A stretch of 64,000 nucleotides of DNA. Origin: Variovorax paradoxus. Lineage in GTDB: Bacteria > Pseudomonadota > Gammaproteobacteria > Burkholderiales > Burkholderiaceae_C. A program made the position numbers and the translations under genes. The notes under the pieces were generated by a model that worked only from the letters and a program-made list of their open reading frames with translations, had not been told where the DNA came from and searched no databases. Positions 42,701 to 49,869 of the stretch are shown here, piece after piece (positions within the stretch are counted from its first letter, which is position 1; every line of letters begins with the position of its first letter). The DNA lies in contig NZ_JAUSXG010000001.1 of the NCBI RefSeq assembly GCF_030815855.1, positions 5,828,001 through 5,892,000 on the forward strand, read 5' to 3'.

Positions 42701-42906
42701 ATTTCGCGCTCGATGACGGACAGCACGCTGTCCTCGAGCGTCTGGGCCGAGGCGCCGGGGTAGGCGACGTTGATCACGATGGCCGGCGGTGCCACCGGCG
42801 GATATTGCGAGATCGGCAGCTGGGTAATTGCCACACCGCCCATCACCAGGACGAACAGTGCGATCACCCAGGCGAAGATCGGGCGGTCAATAAAGAATTT
42901 GGCCAT
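39742..42906 (-). CDS. RND multidrug efflux transporter (HAE1, AcrB/MexB/TtgB type)
   Basis: This 1054-residue inner-membrane proton/drug antiporter has 12 transmembrane helices. The N-terminus MAKFFIDRPIFAWVIALFVL is typical. Proton-relay residues are present: Asp-Asp in IVVDDAIVVVENV and Lys in SAKNAILIIEFAKD. The length fits the hydrophobe/amphiphile efflux family. It sits between the adaptor gene (16-bp gap) and the outer-membrane gene (8-bp overlap). The spectrum of substrates cannot be read from sequence. Confidence 0.97.
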   Translation of the reverse strand: MAKFFIDRPIFAWVIALFVLVMGGVAITQLPISQYPPVAPPAIVINVAYPGASAQTLEDSVLSVIEREMNGSPGLIYMESVAQADGTGTITVSFQAGTNPDLAQVDVQNRLSRATPRLPAAVTQQGVRVDKSRNNFLMFVMLSSDNPQFDPVALGDYAARNVVPELQRVVGVGQAQLFGSENAMRIWIEPAKLQGFNLSATDVNNAIRAQNAQVSSGTLGDLPNIPGQAIAATVVVNGQLANVDQFKNIVLRANPDGSTVRLKDVARVELGGQSYATSARLNGVPAVGIGVQPSPNGNALQSAKAIRAKMAELQRFFPQGVKWDIPYDSSRFVQISITEVVKTLLEAIALVFIVMFLFLQNWRYTIIPTIVVPIALLGTFASLLALGFSINVLTMFGMVLVIGIVVDDAIVVVENVERIMSEEGLSPLEATRKAMKQISGAIIGVTVVLISVFVPLAFFAGSTGNIYRQFSAVMVTSIAFSAFMALSLTPALCATLLKPVEAGHHHEKRGFFGWFNRGFTRTAKGYESVVARILRRAARYLIIYLVIIGAVVFTYMRLPSSFLPAEDQGNIIVNVQLPPGATQERALSVMQQVEGFILKQPEVQSMVGVMGFSFSGQGQNAGLAFVTLKDWDERKDPAHSASALAGRAFGALSGIRDAFIYPLSPPPIPELGNASGFSFRLQDRSGAGHDALINARNQLLGMAGQSKILAQVRPDGLEDAPQLQIDIDRDKASALGVTFDAINATLSTGLGSSYINDFPNRGRLQRVVVQADAPARMQPDDLLKLNASNTQGQPVPLSAFATTKWVTGATQTVRYNGYPAIRISGDAAPGYSTGAAMAEMEKLAAQLPQGFGFEWTGQSREEKLAGSQAIILYGFAILAVFLCLAALYESWSIPLSVILVVPLGVLGVLLATMLRAYSNDVYFQVGLITIIGLSAKNAILIIEFAKDLQAQGKGIIESALAAAHLRFRPIIMTSLAFGLGVVPLAIASGAGSASQRAIGTGVLGGMVTGTILAVIFVPVFFVVVRTLFKGSARQHEADKRHAEAAGITEEKTHD

Positions 42907-42922
42907 GCGGGCGCGCTCCTGA

Positions 42923-44218
42923 TTACTTCTTCTCGGCCGTGGCAGGCGCCGGACCGCTGGCTGGCGCCGCCGCGGCAGACGCCGCCGGCGCTGCCGGTTG
43001 TGCCGATTGCCCCGCGCCGTTCGGCGCCGGCTTCTTCCAGGGCACCGCCTTCACGGGCGTGCCGGGCGGCATCATCTGCAGCTTCTGGAAGCCGTCGACC
43101 ATCACCTGCTCGCCCGCCTTCAAGCCGTCGAGCACCACCCACTGGTTGTCCTTGGCGGCGCTGATCTTCACCGTGCGCTGGCTGATCTTGCCGTCGGCGC
43201 TCACCACCGACACCGTGTCGCCCTGCTGGGTGCGCGTGACGGCTTGCTGGGGAATCGTGATCGCGTTGGTGGCCTGGGCCTGCTCGAGCTTCACGCGCAC
43301 ATACAGGCCGGGCAGCAGCTCGCCCTTGGGGTTGGGCACTTCGGCGCGCAGCGTCACCTGGCCGGTGGTCGAATCCACCGTCAGGTCGGAGAACAGCAGC
43401 TTGCCGGGCAGCGCGTAGTCGGTGCCGTCTTCCAGCACGACGGTCACGCTCGCCGCCTCTTCGCCGTTGGCCCGCTTGTACTGGCCGGCCGCCAGTGCGC
43501 GGCGCAGCTTCAGCACATCGGACGCCGACTGCGTGAAGTTCACGTACATCGGGTTGATCTGCTGCACCACAGCCAGTTCGGTGGCGTCGCCCTGGCCCAC
43601 CAGCGCGCCCTCGGTGACCAGTGCGCGGCCGATGCGGCCTGCAATGGGCGAGGTCACGTCGGCGTAGCCGAGATTGATCTTGGCGGTTTGCACGGCGGCG
43701 CGGCCAGCGGCCACGTCGGCCTCGGCCGTCTTTTGCGCAGCCACCGCATTCGCGTATTCCTGCTTGCTGACCGCATTGGCCTCGACCAGCGGCTTGTAGC
43801 GGTCGGCCAGGGCCTTGGCCTGCACGGCGTTGGCCTCGGCGCGCGCCAGCGTGGCCTGCGCATTCTGCGAGGCGGCGACCAGCGGAGCCGGGTCGATGCG
43901 GAACAGCAACTGGCCGGCCTTCACGTCGCTGCCTTCGCGGAATTCGCGCTTCAGCAGGATGCCCGAGGCGCGGGCCCGCACCTGGGCCACGCGCGAGGCC
44001 TCGAGCCGACCCGGCAGTTCGGTGACCAGGCCCACGTCGGTTGGCGCGGCCACCACAACGCCGACTTCGGGCGCCGGCCGGGCGCCGCCGCCTGCGCCGC
44101 CCTGTCCGGCGGGCGCATCGCCCTTGGAACAGGCCGCGAGCACCAACACCACAGCAGCGGCCACGATCGCGAGGCGCGGCGAGAACGACGATTGACGCGA
44201 AACATGCAGGAGAGGCAT
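42923..44218 (-). CDS. RND efflux periplasmic adaptor (AcrA/MexA/TtgA type)
   Basis: This 431-residue membrane fusion lipoprotein has a lipobox in VLAACSKG (Cys ~30), the lipoyl half-motifs TELPGRLEASRVAQVRARAS and YADVTSPIAGRIGRALV, a coiled-coil hairpin (ANAVQAKALADRYKPLVEAN), and a beta-barrel domain. The C-terminus ends in a Pro/Ala-rich tail. AAGGA lies 5 nt before the ATG. It is the first gene of the efflux operon and divergent from its TetR regulator. Confidence 0.95.
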   Translation of the reverse strand: MPLLHVSRQSSFSPRLAIVAAAVVLVLAACSKGDAPAGQGGAGGGARPAPEVGVVVAAPTDVGLVTELPGRLEASRVAQVRARASGILLKREFREGSDVKAGQLLFRIDPAPLVAASQNAQATLARAEANAVQAKALADRYKPLVEANAVSKQEYANAVAAQKTAEADVAAGRAAVQTAKINLGYADVTSPIAGRIGRALVTEGALVGQGDATELAVVQQINPMYVNFTQSASDVLKLRRALAAGQYKRANGEEAASVTVVLEDGTDYALPGKLLFSDLTVDSTTGQVTLRAEVPNPKGELLPGLYVRVKLEQAQATNAITIPQQAVTRTQQGDTVSVVSADGKISQRTVKISAAKDNQWVVLDGLKAGEQVMVDGFQKLQMMPPGTPVKAVPWKKPAPNGAGQSAQPAAPAASAAAAPASGPAPATAEKK

Positions 44219-44313
44219 GCGAATCCTTTGAAGCAAAGACGGGAGATGGCCTGTTCGCGAAGCGAACCGGAAACCAGCACAGACAGCCGGGCCATCGGGG
44301 AAGCCCGGTAGTT

Positions 44314-44338
44314 TACATACATTCATGGATGTATAGTG
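44314..44338. promoter_or_regulatory. AcrR/TtgR-type operator in the divergent efflux promoter region
   Basis: The site contains ATACAT (44317-44322) and ATGTAT (44329-44334) as perfect inverted arms around TCATGG, with extended similarity to the AcrR operator pattern TACATACATnnnTGnATGTA. It lies ~100 bp upstream of the adaptor gene and 60 bp upstream of the GTG of the regulator gene, so it can repress both directions. Confidence 0.8.
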
Positions 44339-44397
44339 ACAGCATTGAATGGCCCCACGATGCGGAAAGGGCTTGGCTTTACAAATCAGGAGACTTG

Positions 44398-45063
44398 GTG
44401 GCACGTCGTACGAAGGAAGAAGCATTGGCCACGCGGCATCGGTTGCTCGATGCTGCGGAGTTGCTGTTTCAGGCGCAAGGTGTTTCGCAGACTTCGCTGC
44501 AACAGATTGCACAGCAGGCCGGCGCGACGCGCGGCGCCATCTATTGGCACTTCAAGGACAAGGCGGACATCTTCAACGCCATGATGGAGCGCGTCATCCT
44601 GCCGCTGGAGGCCGGTCCCCGGGCCGCCGCGGCGGCGGGCAACGACGACCCCCTGGCCGAGATCGAGGCGGGCATGGTGCATGCGCTGACCCTCATGGCC
44701 ACCGACCCGCAGGTGCGCCGCGTTTTCGACGTGGCGACCCACAAGGTCGAGTACACGCACGACATGGCGTCGGTGCAGCAGCGGCACCTGGATGCGCGCA
44801 ACGCCTGCGTGACCGATTTTGAAAAAGCCCTGCGCCTGGCCGCGCGCCGCGGCAACATCAAGCTGCCGGTGCCCGGACATGTGGCTGCGCAGGGCTTGCA
44901 CGCGCTCATCAGTGGGCTCATTCAGAACTGGCTGCTCGACCCGACGGCCTTCGACCTGGTGCTCAGCGGCCGGCGCACATTCCGCGTTTACCTGGCCGGC
45001 CTGGGCTTTGGACGGAACTCGACCGCGGGCATCAGGAACGAAGCAGAAGAAATCGCCGTCTGA
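44398..45063 (+). CDS. TetR/AcrR-family repressor of the RND efflux operon
   Basis: This 221-residue regulator has ARRTKEEALATRHRLLDAAE and the helix-turn-helix TSLQQIAQQAGATRGAIYWHF, close to AcrR/TtgR. The C-terminal half is the drug-binding TetR_C domain (EYTHDMASVQQRHLDARNAC). The GTG at 44398 is chosen, with AGGAG 5 nt upstream; an in-frame ATG at 44329 lies inside the operator. It is divergent from the efflux genes, with one operator between. Confidence 0.92.
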   Translation: MARRTKEEALATRHRLLDAAELLFQAQGVSQTSLQQIAQQAGATRGAIYWHFKDKADIFNAMMERVILPLEAGPRAAAAAGNDDPLAEIEAGMVHALTLMATDPQVRRVFDVATHKVEYTHDMASVQQRHLDARNACVTDFEKALRLAARRGNIKLPVPGHVAAQGLHALISGLIQNWLLDPTAFDLVLSGRRTFRVYLAGLGFGRNSTAGIRNEAEEIAV

Positions 45064-45078
45064 TGGGCGATAATGCGA

Positions 45079-45099
45079 GGCTCCGGTTCTGCCGGAGCC
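45079..45099 (+). terminator. Hairpin after the TetR gene
   Basis: GGCTCCGG (45079-45086) pairs with CCGGAGCC (45092-45099) around TTCTG, 15 bp after the regulator stop and just before the tRNA gene. No T-run follows, so it is a weak terminator or a processing site. Confidence 0.5.
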
Positions 45100-45106
45100 C
45101 AGATTC

Positions 45107-45181
45107 CTCGCTGTATTTCAACGGATAGAATTCGGCCCTCCGAAGGCTGAGATCCAGGTTCGATTCCTGGCGGCGGGACCA
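45107..45181 (+). tRNA. tRNA-Arg(CCG)
   Basis: The gene folds as a cloverleaf. The acceptor strand CTCGCTG pairs with CGGCGGG (two G-U pairs). The D arm TTTC/GAAT has one mismatch, and the anticodon stem CGGCC/GGCTG encloses loop CTCCGAA with anticodon CCG. The variable loop AGAT is short, and the T arm CCAGG-TTCGATT-CCTGG is intact. CCA is encoded. It marks the left edge of a region of lower GC content, as tRNA genes often do at genomic islands. It reads as functional. Confidence 0.9.
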
Positions 45182-45187
45182 GATATG

Positions 45188-45221
45188 AAGCCGGACACTT
45201 TCAAAAGTGTCCGGCTTTTTT
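45188..45221 (+). terminator. Strong rho-independent terminator after tRNA-Arg
   Basis: AAGCCGGACACTT (45188-45200) and AAGTGTCCGGCTT (45205-45217) form a perfect 13-bp stem around TCAA, followed by T's. It lies 7 bp after the tRNA CCA end. Confidence 0.95.
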
Positions 45222-45685
45222 GTTTTCTTGTCTGGGGAGTCGGTTCAGTCGTCCGATTGGTCCGAGGAAATTTTTCTGAATCTTATGGTAGTTAGGTGTG
45301 CCGATAGGGGTGCGAGTTCGGCGATTTGGGGTGCAGGAAACACGGCTAGCTCCTCTACATTTCTGGCGCGGTGCCCGCTGGCGAGCACCAGGGCGCATCG
45401 AGTTCGAGACTTTGAGGCGCAACGACGGCAGAGGAATCTCGACGAGCGGTCTGAGTAAAGCTCATTAATTCCGCCGCAAAGTCGGCTTCAGACTGACCCG
45501 GACATCCGATACTTCCGGGCGAACGTCGGCGACGTGGTCCGAAACCGGTCGTTCATAGGAAAAACCGCCGACTACTGTTCGCAATCCTATTTTCTTCGCG
45601 AGTGTGCCGTTACTTTTCGCATCCAGAACGGGGGGAGGCAGGTGCGTCGCGAATCGACGCCGGCCCGGTGCGGTAGGGCTCGCGA
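45222..45685. other. Intergenic stretch at the left end of the low-GC island
   Basis: No convincing gene is seen. A minus-strand frame (45465-45830) is open downstream of the Rossmann-like gene, but most of it lies in another frame of that gene. Its distal part, ending KPTLRRN, may be debris of an older element. No integrase gene, no att-like copy of the tRNA end and no clear inverted repeat were found by eye. Confidence 0.4.
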
Positions 45686-46678
45686 CTAGACGCTGCCGGA
45701 CAGATGAACCGATTGCGCTGTTGTAGCTGCCGATGCACTGATGGGTTCGACGCGACAGCTCATGATGACTGCGTGAGGAGATGGTTGGCCCATATCTGTG
45801 CCGCTGGTGTTCTCTCCGTCCACGAACCATACGGCGGCCTCCTCAATCACCAACGCAACGAGAAGCGACAACCCGAAGAAGACCTTGGGGCCGAACGGCA
45901 GCAAGATCGGACGCGCCACGCTCCTCATGCCCCGCACCAGCGACAGCAACGAGTGATAGGCATCGACTGGTGAAAGCACCTCGTACTCCAACAGCTTGGT
46001 CTGTCGCTCCTGAAGCAGCTCCTTGTTCTGGATTTGAACCTCTCTGAGGTACTTACCCTCTGGTGACGTCGGCACGAAGAGCCAGGTATCGCCGGGCTCC
46101 AGGTACTCGGCCGCCCCAATAGCCTTGCCCTTCTCGTATCCCAGTGCGATAACCAGCTCGATCGGCATGTCGGGCGCGGCGGTCCATCCGGCGAAGTCAT
46201 TGTTCACCGGTGCGATCCGTCGGATGGCCGTTGACCAATGTAGCGGCGGCTTCACGAAGCGCGCCAGCCTGTAGGCGATCTGGAGATCAACTGGGCCTTG
46301 CTTTGCCAAGTGCTTGATCGCGGAAAAGAGTGCACCGATGTGTTGCCGGGCCAGGCAGGAAAGGTCGATAAGGATCGATGCGGCGCCATCATCGCCGCGA
46401 GGGAGGGTCCGGACTGCCTCGCATGCTGCGGGACAGGCAAGCTGTTCCACCTGCAGGCGTCGAAGTGGCTTGCTATCCGCTCTCTCGGCGTCGCTGCAAA
46501 CCGCGATGACGCGCGAGTTGAAGGAGGCCTCTTCCTTCAGCAGATTAAGGAGGTGCCCGCGGCGCGAGCCGGTACCCGCCGCGACGATTACCAGCGAGGG
46601 AATCTTGCCCACGCTCGTAGAGAGCGTCTTGCCCTCAATCCGCGTCTGCGTCAGGTTGCGGATGGCTAATTGGCCCAT
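45686..46678 (-). CDS. Uncharacterised Rossmann-like protein of the candidate defence operon
   Basis: This 330-residue protein has a Rossmann-like N-terminal half: SLVIVAAGTGSRRGHLLNLL resembles a nucleotide or dinucleotide loop, and ASILIDLSCLARQHIGALF follows. A second half has LVIALGYEKGKAIGAAEYLEPGDTWLFVPTS and near the end LPFGPKVFFGLSLLVALVIEEA, which could be a core helix or a membrane segment. The alternating beta-alpha pattern recalls CARF/Rossmann sensor proteins, but this is only an impression. The ATG at 46678 has AGGAAGG upstream; an ATG at 46696 is also in frame. It overlaps the end of the ATPase gene and is the last of the four minus-strand genes. Function unknown. Confidence 0.8.
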   Translation of the reverse strand: MGQLAIRNLTQTRIEGKTLSTSVGKIPSLVIVAAGTGSRRGHLLNLLKEEASFNSRVIAVCSDAERADSKPLRRLQVEQLACPAACEAVRTLPRGDDGAASILIDLSCLARQHIGALFSAIKHLAKQGPVDLQIAYRLARFVKPPLHWSTAIRRIAPVNNDFAGWTAAPDMPIELVIALGYEKGKAIGAAEYLEPGDTWLFVPTSPEGKYLREVQIQNKELLQERQTKLLEYEVLSPVDAYHSLLSLVRGMRSVARPILLPFGPKVFFGLSLLVALVIEEAAVWFVDGENTSGTDMGQPSPHAVIMSCRVEPISASAATTAQSVHLSGSV

Positions 46679-48579
46679 AGACCTTCCTGCGTCCATTTGC
46701 CACCCTGATCGGGTACCAGCACCACCTGTTCCGCAGGCGCTTCCGGCTTGGCTTCAAGAATTGTGGACAACGACACCGACTTCGATTTGCGCATCGGCAG
46801 CTTGAAGACCGGTGCAAGCAAGTAGGTAAGTCTGAAGCGTTTGCCGCGCAGAGTGCGAAACCCGCCGACGTCCGCCGCAGCCTCAAAGCACACAATGGCC
46901 CCGTGATTCACGGCGATCCGCAGGGCGTGCTCCACGTCGTCGCTCACGCGGTCGTCAACAACGAAAGACATGGGTGGGTCTTCAACGAAGTTCGTGGTGA
47001 CCAGGCGGTCGTGGAAGTACTTGCCAATCTTGGACAGCACTTCGTATATGGGCGTCGAAGTCTTGATCGAGCCGAACTGCTCATTGGCGACTGCCTGAAG
47101 CATCTCGGCGTAGCGCTGGCAGTTCCACTGGACAGCCGAAGTCTGCTGCGGTGTCGGCACTGGGAACTGACGCAGGTCACTTTGCGACATGATGCGAGTG
47201 ACTAGGCCAATCAACCAGCGCGGGTTGCCCTCGCTGATCGCCGATATGGATTCCCAGCCGGAATAGGCTGTGTTGAACGGCTTCACGCCGCGCTTGCGCC
47301 CGACCCCTTTTCCTCGGTAGGCGTTGCGGAACGCCACGAGGGGTGCGATCTTGCGCAGGGTATTGCCGTGGGGATCATGGGGCTGCAATCCCAACTCCTG
47401 GGACAGGTCGATCTGCTTTCGCTGAAGAAACTCAACGAAAGACGTGTCCTTGCCTGCCAGTGACTGGAACTGATCTGAAATCTGTTTCTTGTCTTTGCTA
47501 CTGGCCGGAACAAACAGGCCAATCTGCTCGGTCTCGCCGCTGTCATCGACCACGGCAAACGCCGATGTGCCAAAGACTTCGGTCGGGGTCTTGTCGCGGA
47601 GTGCGGGGTAGGAACTGCTGCGTGATAGAAACACCTGCTGGCAAAAGTCGCTGGCCTCGGCCTTGTCTGCATACCAAAGCTCGACTTGCTGCACATCGTT
47701 GATCTGGCTTGGTGGCGCGTTTGACTGCTGCTCATAAAGCAAATCAGGACCGCAAGGGGCAAGTGCGACCTTTAGCAGGATCTTGTGTGCTCCGCTCGCG
47801 CGCATGGCAGCCAGCACTGTCTTCTGAAGGTGCATGGGCGCCACCTCGAATTCGTCAAGCAGCAGGCACCAGCGGTGATCCGGCCGCTGATACGTCGCAT
47901 CGAAAGCCTGCAGCGCTTGTGACGCAGATTCGAGCATGTCCATACCCAGATAGTCTTGGCTCGGACCAACCGTGCCGCCGAGTTGCGCCAGCAGGTGGGC
48001 GTCCTGCTTGATGTCGAGTAGCCGCAACCTCAAGGCGTCGACCAGGCTAGCCGAGGAAAGCGACACAGGCTTGACCCGCCACATTACCGCGATCGATGCA
48101 ATCACCCTTTCCAGCTCTGCCTGTGTCGGCAGGTTGCTCGCGCCCTCCGGGAGGGCAACATGCTGGGGCCTGAGCGGGGGATGGCGCGAGACGTGTCGCT
48201 CAATGCCGGCAGCAACGGCCAATAGGACGTGGGTGACGAAGGCGGCTTGGGAAAAGAGAGTGACCACCCGCTCGTCCTGACCCGCCTCCTGAAGCGACTC
48301 AAGCATCGTCCCCCAAGCGATGTCCGACGGAACATAGATGCCGGTGTAGCCGAGCGTCTTTTTGTACGGTTCAGACACGGGGCCCGCCCAGGCTTCCTGC
48401 CCCTCAACGCTAAGCATCTTGAGCAACGTCGTCTTGCCGCCGCCCCGCGGGCCTACAAGCACCGAATTCCAGGCGCCTGCCAGTTGGGTGAATTTCGTGG
48501 AGGGAACGAATGTCCTCGCCACCTCGGCGTACGACATCGTCTTGGCGTTGAAGGGCTCGAGGAAGGTCTGACGGCTCAT
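46666..48579 (-). CDS. Large P-loop ATPase (ORC/CDC6-like) of the candidate defence operon
   Basis: This 637-residue protein has Walker A LVGPRGGGKTTLLKML (residue ~40) and Walker B in WCLLLDEFEVAP (~240). The N-terminal FLEPFNAKTMSYAEVARTFV looks like the start of ORC-CDC6-type AAA ATPases in bacterial conflict operons; I judge this by pattern only. The C-terminal ~300 residues show a regulatory region with a winged-helix-like part (WLIGLVTRIMSQSDLRQF) and no known nuclease motif. ATGA overlap with the metallophosphoesterase upstream shows co-translation. It probably senses or remodels a target and controls a partner effector. Confidence 0.85.
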   Translation of the reverse strand: MSRQTFLEPFNAKTMSYAEVARTFVPSTKFTQLAGAWNSVLVGPRGGGKTTLLKMLSVEGQEAWAGPVSEPYKKTLGYTGIYVPSDIAWGTMLESLQEAGQDERVVTLFSQAAFVTHVLLAVAAGIERHVSRHPPLRPQHVALPEGASNLPTQAELERVIASIAVMWRVKPVSLSSASLVDALRLRLLDIKQDAHLLAQLGGTVGPSQDYLGMDMLESASQALQAFDATYQRPDHRWCLLLDEFEVAPMHLQKTVLAAMRASGAHKILLKVALAPCGPDLLYEQQSNAPPSQINDVQQVELWYADKAEASDFCQQVFLSRSSSYPALRDKTPTEVFGTSAFAVVDDSGETEQIGLFVPASSKDKKQISDQFQSLAGKDTSFVEFLQRKQIDLSQELGLQPHDPHGNTLRKIAPLVAFRNAYRGKGVGRKRGVKPFNTAYSGWESISAISEGNPRWLIGLVTRIMSQSDLRQFPVPTPQQTSAVQWNCQRYAEMLQAVANEQFGSIKTSTPIYEVLSKIGKYFHDRLVTTNFVEDPPMSFVVDDRVSDDVEHALRIAVNHGAIVCFEAAADVGGFRTLRGKRFRLTYLLAPVFKLPMRKSKSVSLSTILEAKPEAPAEQVVLVPDQGGKWTQEGLWAN

Positions 48580-49835
48580 GGTGCGGCCTTTTCAAGCTTG
48601 GTCCACTGCCCGTCCTTGCTGTCGACGTGGATGTGCAGGCCATGCCGCTCGCGAAGGCGTTGACGCACCTGATTGCGTGCTTCAGGCGGTAGCAGATCGG
48701 CGTCGGGCACTAGGCGAATGACGTCGCTCCAGTCCATGGGAAGAGCAGTCAGCGCTACGATGTCCATGATCACCCGTTGAGGCTCGCGAGCGCCAAAGGC
48801 GGCGCCGTCGTAGATGCCATCCCCTTCCGGCTTGGCAGGCTCCCAACCTCGGCCAGTGGACCAATCCCAAGTCTGGAACCTGCCTGTGAGGCCGCGGGGC
48901 TGCAAGCGGACCTTGAGCAGGTAGAACTGGTTCCTGACAGTGCCCTTGATCGCCTCGATATGAATAGCCAGACTCGCCGCTCCGAAGACGATGGGCTGTA
49001 GTCCGCTGCCGGACGCTTGGCCCAACCGCGCCTCGTGTTTGTGACCGTGGACGACCAGCCAGTCGCCCTGGTCGGCCAGCAGCTTTAGCAGTTGCTGGCC
49101 GTTGTCCACGAAGTCGTGCGCGCCACTGCCGTCTTGGGTATGTGACTCCGGCGGGTGATGCATGATGGCGACGCTGATCTTCTTCAGATCGCACTGTTGC
49201 AACGCGGTCTTGAGCTCCTCGACTGCCGAGGGCGGGAAGGTACCGCGCTCATGCTCGAATTCGTCGTGACCGTGCTCGCTGCAACTGTTCACGATCAGCA
49301 CCTGATACTTCTGGGAAGACACCAAGACTAGTCCGGCGCCGAAGTAGCGCACGCGGTGGTCTTGCCCCTGCAGGTGGCCTGTGTCTCCGCGTGTTACCGA
49401 AGGATAGGGCGGGTGCAAGACCTTGAGCTGCTCGAATGGGCCGTTGCCGGCCTTGAGGTTCCGGATCACAGCCTTCTTCAGAGTGTCGGCCATGCTGCGG
49501 GACGTCACGTCGTGATTACCAGTCGCGCAGATCACGTGCTCGCTGCTCAGCCGCGCGCCGAGGTCGACCAAGTGCTTCCATCCGGCGGACAACGTGATGG
49601 CGCTGTTTTGAAACGCAATGTCGCCGGGGCAGAGAATCGCGTCAGCCGTCAGCATTTGTGATGCGACGAGTTCATTGAGTCCCGCCCAAGGATTGACCCT
49701 CGGGTTCGTGCTGGCCAATTCGCCGCCCTGCTTGATCTTGAGATGTGATCCGTGCTCCTCGGTGAAGTGCGGATCACCAAGGATCGCGAAAACAGCCTCA
49801 ATGGTGCCTTCTTCGTGCGCGATAGCGTCCTCCAC
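48576..49835 (-). CDS. Calcineurin-like metallophosphoesterase of the candidate defence operon
   Basis: This 419-residue protein has all the two-metal motifs: LGDPHF (residue ~19), CPGDIAFQ, ATGNHDV, IMHHPPES and VHGHKHEA. The last ~100 residues form a separate C-terminal region (MDWSDVIRLVPDADLLPPEARN and GLHIHVDSKDG) that may bind partners. It is a likely nuclease or nucleotide phosphodiesterase effector. It is not related in detail to the repair phosphoesterase at 19226. It lies 34 bp downstream of the methyltransferase and overlaps the ATPase by 4 bp. Confidence 0.88.
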   Translation of the reverse strand: MEDAIAHEEGTIEAVFAILGDPHFTEEHGSHLKIKQGGELASTNPRVNPWAGLNELVASQMLTADAILCPGDIAFQNSAITLSAGWKHLVDLGARLSSEHVICATGNHDVTSRSMADTLKKAVIRNLKAGNGPFEQLKVLHPPYPSVTRGDTGHLQGQDHRVRYFGAGLVLVSSQKYQVLIVNSCSEHGHDEFEHERGTFPPSAVEELKTALQQCDLKKISVAIMHHPPESHTQDGSGAHDFVDNGQQLLKLLADQGDWLVVHGHKHEARLGQASGSGLQPIVFGAASLAIHIEAIKGTVRNQFYLLKVRLQPRGLTGRFQTWDWSTGRGWEPAKPEGDGIYDGAAFGAREPQRVIMDIVALTALPMDWSDVIRLVPDADLLPPEARNQVRQRLRERHGLHIHVDSKDGQWTKLEKAAP

Positions 49836-49869
49836 GGCACTCTCCCTTTGTTATTGGTCTTGCTAAATG

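Noticed and set aside
45107..45181. Pseudo-tRNA because of G-U pairs and a D-stem mismatch
   Set aside because: Anticodon and T arms are intact, CCA is encoded, and a strong terminator follows; the deviations are within the range of real tRNAs.
45222..45458. Short plus-strand gene after the tRNA terminator
   Set aside because: The frame has no ribosome binding site, and overlaps the terminator hairpin; composition is not protein-like.
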